Assembly: GCA_916610825.1 (NCBI GenBank)
Contig: OU744448.1
Coordinates: 27,550,107-27,614,106 of the forward strand
DNA length: 64,000 bases
Direction: 5' to 3'
Source of the DNA: Haliclystus octoradiatus
Taxonomy: Eukaryota > Cnidaria > Staurozoa > Stauromedusae > Haliclystidae
Both the position numbers and the translations under genes were made by a program. The notes beneath the pieces were generated by a model that worked only from the letters and a program-made list of their open reading frames with translations, was not told where the DNA came from and ran no database searches. Below are positions 55,501 to 60,264 of the stretch, in pieces (position 1 is the first letter of the stretch; every line of letters starts with the position of its first letter).

Positions 55501-58500
55501 AATTGTCAGAAATGGTTCTACGTTAGATCATGGTGGAAGTGAAACAGCAAGTGCTACTGATTTAGATGGAATTGAAATTGAAACAGACTCTGACTTGGGT
55601 GATTCTTTTCCTGTCCAACGTATTCCACGCATAGCGAAAACAATCACTGGCCGTGGAATAAGACAACCCAAGGCCAAGGAAACTGTAAAAAAAACACAAG
55701 TTACCCAGGAAGTAAAACCAAGGAAGACGAAGACTTCTCTAATGAAGAAAGCTGTTTTTAATAATAAGGTAAAGCAACCAAAGGAGAATAAAAGCACTGT
55801 TACACGAACTCAAGTTAAAAATGAAGTAAAAACCCCCGTACGTATTAATGACACCACCAAGAACCGCTCTGTTAAAGGAATTAAGCCACGAAAAGCCAGT
55901 TCACCCGTTACAAAGAAATCAACAGCTACAGTCAAGACCAAATCTCATACTACACCTGATGACACTAGTAAAGAAGCAAGACCACGCAAAACGAATGAGG
56001 CCCAGTCAGCAACGTTCGATGCTCAAGCTCGAATGAATCAAGCCATCAATGAAGCGAGGGCACGAAAAATGAGTGTTCCCATTAAACAGAATTCTGAAAG
56101 TCAGAATAGACAGACCAATGCAAGCGATGACGTCAAGCCCTCCCCAGAGCCTATCGTGGAAGATGGCCAGATCAAGACCGACGACATTGTTGCACAAAAC
56201 TATACCAATCAGAGAAGACTGTCCCGAAAATTAAAACACTCTCTTATAAGGAGATCTGTTAAGGAATATTCACTTAAACCTACGAAAGAAGATGAAAGTA
56301 AACAACTTAATGGTCGTTTTAAAATAAAAAGTGGAGGTGGTTTAGTTAATGAATTACAAGACTATTTTAGCAGTCACCATCGATACCAGGATATGGATTC
56401 TTGGGTTCATCAACCGAGGGTTCCTAGCTCTGATTCTGATGATGAATATTGGCGATACGAAAATAATGATTACGTACCCTGATACCTAAATATTATAATG
56501 TTACCATTTACATTAATACAATGCCTTGGCTGTTTCAGATCGAGAGGTAGATGCGACGCTCGTGGACAATGCAACACCCAATGTTCTTTATGTGGAATGA
56601 TTAATTCCGATGTTTTCCGGACCCGGAATTGAATTACGCCTATGAAATTAGTCTCTTCTTTGTACGAAGATGAATAACGTTGCGTCTGTTGTATTGCTAT
56701 AAGGAAAATTAACAATTTCCATACTAAACTCAGTTTATGGACAGAAGCCGTCCTCGAAGTCACTATAATTAGGTTTACTGATAACTACGATATGTATATA
56801 AATACTTTTAGCAGAATTGAATTGCATTTATAACTCTCTGTTCTTCAGAGATGGATAATAGATATATATACGGCACAGAATTTACCACGTGTGCTGCTGT
56901 GCCATATTTTCGAACATAAAACATCACACTGCGCATGCTTCAGACCTCTTCTTGTTTAAAAGCGCACATGCTCAGTATAACCTTTTACGTCAGAGAATGT
57001 TGCGATCGCGAAACTTTCCGCCTTGTGGAAGTTTACTAGAAATGGATGCGTAGTAAGACAGTTTTTAATGAATCAATAAATTACAAATAAGTGAAGAAGA
57101 TTTATACAATATAAAATATTTGTACAAAGTAGCTTTTTAATTTCTGCAATGATATCATATTAGATACCTCTGACTGGATTAGATTTTCAATGTATATATA
57201 TACGAAATTAAACTTTTGAAATTATGTGTATACAGCTAATTTAATGTATGAGATATAATTTGTCCTTCTCTTGTCTTCGTCGTATGTCTCTTACTTAATT
57301 AATTAACCTATGTATGTCTTTTCGCTTAGGCTCTGTTGCTTTGTTGTTTCTTGTCCTGTTTTGTTAACTTATTTGAAAATTTCACAAAACCAAAATCTAA
57401 AATTAACACTTTCTTTCAGAGCTACAGTATAGTTACAACTCCAATCAGGGTTGGCACCAGAGGTGGGCCAAGGGCCACAGCCCCCTGTCAGGTATATCCA
57501 GCCCCTCGTCAGGGAAGAACAGTTGTGTGATTGTCGGGGAAAATTTTGACATTTTCTGGAGCATTTTTGCAAATATTTTCTATGAATAGCCCCCTGGTCG
57601 GGAGAGTTAGCCCCCTATCCAGGAAATTCTGGCGCCACCCTTGGTTACAGTAGCTACATGTGTTATCAACTTTTATTTTGGTTTGAAATAGAAGATTACT
57701 AGCTCGATTCACCATCGAATCTTTTGTTTAAAACTAATGTTAAACGTATTCGCTATATTTCCAGCAGATTCTGCCAGGTTCGTCGCTAAGAAATTTTAGC
57801 ATTTCCGCTGGTATCTTATCTGGTTCTGGGGCTTGTTTTTTAATAATGTTTAGGCATGGTTTTCGTATATCTGCGGTGTGATCGTTTGAGATTCGAGGGT
57901 CTTGGAAGCATCTTTTGAATTGAGGCATCAGAATATTAGTCATTTCTTGTTTATCGGGGATTTTCCACCCAACGTCGGTCCCTTTTCATTATTACCTTAC
58001 CATCCTTGTGAATACTTCTTCTTCTTCTTCCTCGTGTTATTGAGGGCTTTATAGTAGAAATATCTATCACTTTTTGATTCTAATTCTTCCAATTCTAGAT
58101 AGATGTGATAACTGTAGTGGTAAATTGTTGAGATTTTGATGATATTAAACCAATCAAAACAGACAGACGATAAAACACACGTTAATTTTCAACGTTTTCG
58201 ATTTATTTAGAAATCATCTTCAGGGAAAGAGGAAGTGAACTGGTTTACATATAGTTAATTAAAAAAGTAATTTACTTAAAACCTGTTGGAATTTGGGGCT
58301 CTATACGACTATAGGCACTAAGTAATACATAAAAGAAGAACAGTGTAGCATTACTAACACTATGAGATTTGAAAGTAGGCTACTGAAAATCTACTGAAAA
58401 ATACTTAAATTTCAGTAGTTTTTTAGTAGCATTTCAATATTTTCATATAGATCATATAGAAGTACAGACGTTAGACAGTATATGTTGTAAGTTACTTCTA

Positions 58501-58871
58501 TAAATCTATGGTATAACGGAGTCGCGTTGCATTTGATACAAAACATATTTTTTTCAAATAATAATATAGTTAGTTGTGAATTTCAAAATAACAGATTTCA
58601 AGTACAATTAAAAAACGATGTTGATATAAATTACAAATTGTTTAAATAATACTGAAAATCCTGAAATTGTTTTATATTTGTAGGTAGCAGCTACACGTGG
58701 TCATGTATTACTCTCTCACAGCATAAACCAAGAGCAGGACATACTGCAATTTCATTATATCAAAACAATGATAACAATAATGATAAAGAATGTATGATGA
58801 TATTTGGAGGGGGTGATAATGAAGGAATGTTCTACAATGATATGATACGATTTGATAATATCAAAAAATAA
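25537..58871 (+). CDS. six-bladed kelch-repeat protein with an unrecognised N-terminal domain
   Basis: Eleven exons: 25537-25598, 27990-28245, 28767-28864, 31604-31710, 34639-34767, 47838-48019, 48504-48642, 49687-49744, 50427-50518, 52234-52389 and 58684-58871. All phases agree, giving 488 residues. The start ATG (AATAATGG) gives MEEFSLYVLLGVTEPPRKLK. Residues 1 to about 138 form a strand-rich domain (FIVDVTETSEFYCYI, VLKLCVRPSG) that I cannot name. A basic linker follows (SKRRNGSNTK, KCCKKIK), possibly a nuclear signal. Residues from about 175 to the end hold six kelch blades, each with a double-glycine-type strand: VLIGGQG, VYVYGGS, LVLFGGV, LLIFAGW, VIIHGGY and MMIFGGG. Partner W/GxW positions include SGRWGHA and CPRAWHSA. 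Kelch propellers bind proteins; no BTB or F-box is present. The fifth intron is about 13 kb of mobile DNA. The orthologue is not identified. Confidence 0.85.
25746..27448. mobile_element. MITE-4, full palindromic element, 1.7 kb, TTAA-bounded
   Basis: The left arm (25746 to about 26456) and right arm (about 26718-27448) are inverted copies, each ~710-730 bp and highly similar, around a ~260-bp loop. The ends are TTAAAGTGCACATGACACC and GGTGTCATGTGCACTTTAA. TTAA at both borders suggests a piggyBac-type target. It lies in kelch intron 1. It is non-coding; frames inside the arms are mirror images of each other. Confidence 0.88.
28520..28682. mobile_element. MITE-1 copy, kelch intron 2
   Basis: It contains CTTCATGAACACCCTATAAA, CAGTTCATGAAC, TTTTCATGAACC and ATTGTTTTCACAGAG at its right end. 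The rest of this intron (28246-28766) shows nothing else. Confidence 0.55.
28879..29053. mobile_element. MITE-2 copy with exact 8-bp target duplication
   Basis: Ends CAGCGTCCGACAAAAG and CTTTTGTCGGACCCTG. Identical flanks ATTAACAC lie at 28871-28878 and 29054-29061. An 8-bp duplication and CAG ends place the family in the hAT superfamily. It starts 15 bp after a kelch exon donor (28864). Confidence 0.88.
29062..30984. other. kelch intron 3, central part
   Basis: It holds a cluster of short near-palindromes of the form GTGCAnnNNTGCAC (30020, 30063, 30121, 30171, 30233), 43-62 bp apart. Otherwise it shows no recognised repeat and no exon; splice phases on either side already match. Confidence 0.5.
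30985..31231. mobile_element. MITE-1 copy (long, internally duplicated)
   Basis: It starts ACCCTGCGAAAAACAGTTC and ends CTTTTTTCACAGG. The block CAGTTCATGAACATTAA...AATTTTCATGAACTGTTCA is present about twice in a row, making this copy longer than most. Confidence 0.7.
31771..33272. mobile_element. ~1.5-kb element with GGCTATGGC terminal inverted repeats
   Basis: The left end GGCTATGGCTAAAAGGCGTA (about 31774) pairs with the right end CGCCGTTTAGCCATAGCC (about 33254-33271). GGCGTAT/ATACGCC words recur just inside the left end (31790, 31814, 31888, 31946). The interior has a 10-bp perfect hairpin (GATTGACAGG/CCTGTCAATC, about 32122-32144) and no transposase-like frame. Family unknown; the target duplication is not obvious. 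Confidence 0.5.
33390..34990. mobile_element. cluster of MITE-1 copies in kelch intron 4 and its flank
   Basis: Partial copies lie at about 33390-33510, 33880-34240, 34418-34500 and 34917-34990, and one well-kept copy at about 33655-33823. The good copy has AGGAGTTCATGAACAGTTC and GGCCCCAAATTTTCATGAAC, is symmetric about GTCTGTGAGGGTTC, and ends CCTGAATTGTTTTTCGCAGG. The cluster surrounds the kelch exon 34639-34767, which is clean. Confidence 0.6.
35290..35490 (+). repeat. dispersed repeat R1, copy 2
   Basis: It matches the minus strand of 1343-1510 (CAATGAAATGGGGACCACTG and GGACAAATTTCAAAACTGCA here). It lies directly left of SINE-A copy 2. Confidence 0.5.
35510..35862 (+). mobile_element. 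SINE-A copy 2, tRNA-derived
   Basis: The head carries GGATTAGTTCAGAAGGCAG (A-box region, about 35527) and GCGATTCGAATCCCCC (B box, about 35584), about 50 bp apart as in a tRNA. The body and tail match the reverse complement of 125-450 up to GGTGCCTTCGGTA. This pol III promoter layout defines a SINE of about 350 bp. Confidence 0.78.
36354..37847 (+). mobile_element. TTAA-bounded unit A (left arm)
   Basis: It starts TTAAAGTGGGAATAATCCCC and ends TTGTCTAATTAA. Over ~1.49 kb it is the inverted counterpart of 38389-39923. The terminal ~200 bp (GACTATCTTTACATATGTAG and CGATCTGGAAATTATTTC) is also shared with unit B. Confidence 0.8.
37844..38392 (+). mobile_element. TTAA-bounded unit B, copy 1 (549 bp)
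   Basis: It is bounded by TTAAAGTGGGAATAAACCCC and TACTTCTCAAATCTTAA. It sits exactly at the centre of the A/A' palindrome. It repeats, inverted and interrupted, at 39920-41314. Confidence 0.8.
38389..39923 (-). mobile_element. TTAA-bounded unit A' (right arm)
   Basis: Inverted copy of unit A, ending TTTATTCCCACTTTAA. A local duplication of GTACTGCAAAGTATTAATTG (about 38581 and 38611) interrupts the arm. Open frames here mirror those of unit A and are not genes. Confidence 0.8.
39920..41314 (-). mobile_element. TTAA-bounded unit B', copy 2, split by element C
   Basis: Inverted copy of 37844-38392, starting TTAAGATTTGAAGAAGTAC and ending GTTTATTCCCACTTTAA. Element C (40043-40878) interrupts it. 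Confidence 0.8.
40043..40878. mobile_element. element C, foldback insertion within unit B'
   Basis: Arms of ~150 bp (from about 40071 and ending about 40876; ATGATGGTATATGCGATAAA against its complement) enclose a ~110-bp direct repeat (about 40355-40466 and 40625-40736; CATGACAGCATCGCGCATGT in both). TATATCAGATTC occurs on both sides (40031-40042 and 40879-40890). Unit B copy 1 has the word once, an empty site. Each arm carries the minus- or plus-strand motif CTGAAGATGATTTTAGATT followed by AAATCGAAACTG. Confidence 0.78.
41380..41592 (-). repeat. 97-bp satellite family, inverted part
   Basis: Words such as AGGGGCGTGCACT, AATATGAAGAATACTACC and GGCGTGCACCTATCGCAGGG are the reverse complement of the array at 45280-47275. 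About two diverged units. Confidence 0.65.
41600..41860 (-). repeat. 195-bp satellite family, inverted part
   Basis: GTTATTCATTTTCGACATTA and AACTTATCGGGACAC occur twice, ~190 bp apart, in the opposite orientation to the main array. About 1.3 diverged units. Confidence 0.7.
42178..44380 (+). repeat. 195-bp satellite array, about 11 units
   Basis: The word AAAAGTATTGGACACTG starts at 42183, 42378, 42573, 42768, 42979, 43174, 43369, 43564, 43759 and 43954, then as a variant at 44165 and about 44360. The period is 195, with two 211-bp units where a GTTGTGTGAAAATCGC-like block is doubled. Each unit contains TAGGTTTAATGTCGAAAATG, related to the GTCGAAAA termini of the whole block. The units are highly similar, so the array is young or homogenised. 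No open frame runs through it. Confidence 0.92.
44381..45279. other. spacer between the two satellites
   Basis: It contains a TTTCAGAGTGAAAGATAGC stretch (about 44448) also found at 52742-52885, and a T12-G10 homopolymer block at about 44836-44860. No gene is seen. Confidence 0.5.
45280..47275 (+). repeat. 97-bp satellite array with ~697-bp higher-order period
   Basis: The basic unit (GTGCACGCCCTCCTATAGG, GTGCACGCCGGTAATATTC, GTAACATTCTTCAGATTTAA) recurs every 97 bp (45651, 45748, 45845, 45942). Two rare variants recur 697 bp apart: TGATGTGCACGCCGG at 45601 and 46298, and GTGCACACCCTGCT at about 46036 and 46733. That indicates a higher-order duplication. Units become diverged and truncated after about 46890. 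Confidence 0.9.
48377..48475. mobile_element. MITE-1 copy (partial), kelch intron 6
   Basis: It starts CCCCTGAGAAAAACAGTTC and contains GAATGTTAAATGGCCCCAAA and TTTTCATGAGCTGTTCAG; the right half is missing. Confidence 0.6.
48643..49686. other. kelch intron 7
   Basis: About 1.04 kb of AT-rich intron. I recognise no repeat, RNA gene or additional exon. Confidence 0.5.
49845..50070. mobile_element. MITE-1 copy, near-complete and symmetric, kelch intron 8
   Basis: Left end CCCCTGTGAAAAACAGTTCA and right end CCTGAACTGTTTTCGCAG, with AGTTCATGAACAGTTCATGA in both arms and a centre at about CAGGAACCCTCACAGACAG. One of the best-kept copies (~220 bp). Confidence 0.8.
50631..50727 (+). repeat. 41-bp tandem repeat, about 2.3 units, kelch intron 9
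   Basis: CAGTCTATTTTCAG recurs at 50631, 50672 and 50713, with TCCATAGTTTnTGTC between. Confidence 0.7.
50816..50972. mobile_element. MITE-1 copy, kelch intron 9
   Basis: It begins ACCCCTGCCAAAAAC and contains ACAGTTCATGAACTGTTCGT and TTTAATGTTCATGAACTG, ending TTTTCACAGAAG. Confidence 0.65.
51005..51500. repeat. element-C-related foldback remnant
   Basis: TTCAAATGTATCCTTG (about 51006) and CAAGGATACATTTGAA (about 51418) are a perfect 16-bp inverted pair. Next to each is a related word (ATTGTGTGTTTTATTTGTCG and ATTGTGTATTTTATTTGTTG). AAATCGAAACTGTTG at 51451 recalls the arms of element C. Confidence 0.45.
51570..52233 (+). repeat. duplicated 3' intron end with acceptor (two ~152-bp copies)
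   Basis: 51570-51721 and 52082-52233 are ~95% alike, from AATTAATTAACTGAAT to CACATTTTAG / CGCATTTTAG. They include the whole polypyrimidine tract and acceptor of the kelch exon at 52234. The copies are 512 bp apart, and ~360 bp of unrelated DNA lies between. The upstream copy is a ready-made decoy acceptor followed by GATGTAAGG. Confidence 0.8.
52742..52885. mobile_element. short foldback element, kelch last intron
   Basis: CACATTTCAGAGTGAAAGAT and its complement (ATCTTTTACTCTGAAATGTG) form the ends. Next inside are GCGATAAAAAACTAGAAGTA and ACTTGTAGTTTTTTGTCGC. A related half-copy lies near 44448. Confidence 0.7.
53470..53745 (+). repeat. dispersed repeat R3, copy 2
   Basis: It matches the minus strand of 6190-6400 and extends further right (AAGGGATCTCCCAAATCC, CTGCCGACATTAAACC). 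The extended part is loosely like 10055-10130. The frame through it is not conserved between copies. Confidence 0.55.
54824..56482 (+). CDS. coiled-coil, Ser- and Lys/Arg-rich protein of unknown function (nested gene or alternative kelch 3' exon)
   Basis: One uninterrupted frame of about 552 codons from ATG 54824, far too long for chance in AT-rich DNA. Order: acidic start (TESEEEEENQ), Ser-rich region (about 18-70), a Trp/Phe patch IPSWFSWCPFNICF, coiled coil (about 92-205; IIELQRQVAELTLQL, ELEIEVSNLRRDNEDLEV, EISALRSRLKGARIKL), a long Lys/Arg/Thr-rich region with repeated KPRK/RPRKT-like words, RRLSRKLKHSLIRRSV, and an acidic tail SSDSDDEYWRYENNDYVP. It lies on the kelch strand inside its last intron. 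Immediately before it, TTTGTACAG could be an acceptor. Spliced from the kelch exon ending 52389, it would continue in frame as LLSL-DTESEEE. Alternatively it is a separate gene starting at MICTD. I do not recognise the family. Confidence 0.7.
   Translation: MICTDTESEEEEENQTIISNKSNQLTESRCSSISDSFESVTDIESSISLSDISSLSVSIIESKSSSLSIPSWFSWCPFNICFGQTQEEGPTDKEYECMIIELQRQVAELTLQLSSTEGKNMNNKMINGINNEEFTNQRYKELEIEVSNLRRDNEDLEVRISETRACCVTKDKKLLMASKEISALRSRLKGARIKLDHLTSQQETASNGEEKSNCIDINKEDGQQNIIVRNGSTLDHGGSETASATDLDGIEIETDSDLGDSFPVQRIPRIAKTITGRGIRQPKAKETVKKTQVTQEVKPRKTKTSLMKKAVFNNKVKQPKENKSTVTRTQVKNEVKTPVRINDTTKNRSVKGIKPRKASSPVTKKSTATVKTKSHTTPDDTSKEARPRKTNEAQSATFDAQARMNQAINEARARKMSVPIKQNSESQNRQTNASDDVKPSPEPIVEDGQIKTDDIVAQNYTNQRRLSRKLKHSLIRRSVKEYSLKPTKEDESKQLNGRFKIKSGGGLVNELQDYFSSHHRYQDMDSWVHQPRVPSSDSDDEYWRYENNDYVP
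57437..57645. mobile_element. MITE-7 copy
   Basis: The left end AGGGTTGGCACCAGAGG and the right end TTCTGGCGCCACCCTTGG are inverted. GGGGGCTAACTCTC-type words on the minus strand are shared with the copy at 63893-64000. Transcript-like frames here are spurious. Confidence 0.6.
57740..57990 (-). mobile_element. fragment of LINE (non-LTR) reverse transcriptase
   Basis: The minus strand reads IIKKQAPEPDKIPAEMLKFL, matching the 'KxPGPDxIPxExLK' block at the start of the reverse-transcriptase domain of many non-LTR retrotransposons. MTNILMPQFKRCFQDPRI precedes it. Only ~80 residues remain, with substitutions at the normally fixed glycine. There is no endonuclease and no 3' end; a dead scrap. Confidence 0.65.
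58165..58225 (-). repeat. element-C-related arm
   Basis: The minus strand reads CTGAAGATGATTTCTAAATA, then AATCGAAAACGTTG and AACGTGTGTTTTATC. This is the same word order as the arms of element C, with CTGAAGA and CGAAA flanking a GATTT/AAATC stem. Confidence 0.6.
58370..58440 (+). repeat. R4-related fragment
   Basis: GTAGGCTACTGAAAATCTAC, TGAAAAATAC and TTTCAGTAGTTTTTTAGTAG resemble the CTACTGAAAA-rich part of R4. It is itself a short hairpin. Confidence 0.45.
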
Positions 58872-60264
58872 TCACATAATGGCTATTTTATGTATAGTTG
58901 TTTGTTTGTAAAATGAGTGAGATTTACGCATTTACTGTTACTGTATATAATAATTATAGCTCCTTCGATTGAATTTCCATTCATTTGTTACCGTTGTGCC
59001 ACAATGAATAATGAAATAACCTTTTGTATTGATGTTTTTATTGTCGAAGAAACGATCGTCATTTTAGACTCTTTAAATGCCGCACGTCGCATCGAACATG
59101 CTAATCTACGAACTTTGTTGAAGATTGTGTAAAAGTATAACTCCATGGAAAAATAGAGACATTTTGGCTATTAGATCGTTGCTGGAAACAGACTAGAATT
59201 ATTCACCACGATCAGTGCCCCAAATGGTTTAAATCCTAAAACATTTCAATAATTTCTTCTGAATTTTTTGTTGAGATTTGCCTTCGAAATAAGGACATTT
59301 TCTTCTGAATTTGCTCTAGCCTTTTGGGATCTAGGGTCCCAGGATCCTTACTTTTATCGAACCCAAGTGTACAACGGAACTGTTTTTAGTCTCTTTTTAT
59401 TAAAACTTAGACATAAAAAGAGACTGGAAACTAGCTCCGGTGCTTATTTTATAATGCAGCATAGTTTGTATATATATTCCCCTATACAAACTATGAATCT
59501 CTGATTAGTATCTGTTGACTTGAATTAGTCCGGAATATAATATAGTGAAAATGTTTAGATTATTTTCCATAACCCTCTAATGATCGACTGATCGTAATTA
59601 GCGTCCGTGTAATATTTACCGATAATCTACACAAAGTCCTAAATTTCGCATCAGTATCAACATTAATTTGAATATTTTTGCTACGTCCACATTGAACGCG
59701 CGGTGCTCAAAGACTTCAGAGACTTTAATATCTAATTGAATCATTATGAACACAAATTGCTCGTATGTAATAAAATTGTACAGATCATATTTTCAATAAC
59801 CCTCTAATGATCGACTGATCGTAATTAGCGTCCGTGTAATATTTACCGATAATCTACACAAAGTCCTAAATTTCGCATCAGTATCAACATTAATTTGAAT
59901 ATTTTTGCTACGTCCACATTGAATGCGCGGTGCTCAAAGACTTCAGAGACTTTAATATCTAATTGAATCAATATGAACACAAATTGCTCGTATGTAATAA
60001 AATTGTAGGCTACAGATCATTGCAGTATGAATAATTTAATATATAATAATAATTAATAAATATAACTTCCCTAATATAAAAACATTTACATTAAATAATA
60101 TAAAAACGATCCATCTTAAAGACAGAAATAAAAATTTTGAAAAAGACAGAATTTTGTTCTTTATGCAAAATTGTTTAAATTATGAAAATCATGTTGACTA
60201 TTCCAAGAATAAATTAAGTTAATTATGTGCTTCAATTTTGGTATTAAATATATATAATATAAAT
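58872..60264. other. intergenic, kelch gene to coiled-coil gene (convergent)
   Basis: It contains a worn MITE-2 (59214-59364; ATTTCTTCTGAATTTTTTGT, GGGATCTAGGGTCCCAGG, TTTTATCGAACCC) and a 227-bp tandem duplication (59560-60008). Both flanking genes end here, so the 3' UTRs lie in this stretch. Confidence 0.6.
59560..60008 (+). repeat. 227-bp tandem duplication, two units
   Basis: AACCCTCTAATGATCGACTG begins at 59571 and again at 59798. I can find only about three differences between the units (GAACGCG/GAATGCG, TCATTA/TCAATA and an A-run length), so the duplication is recent or maintained. It is not coding. Confidence 0.88.

Noticed and set aside
55528-56197. Minus-strand and +2-frame open stretches over the 554-codon-class gene
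   Set aside because: Shadows of the long plus-strand frame, which has the more protein-like composition and length.
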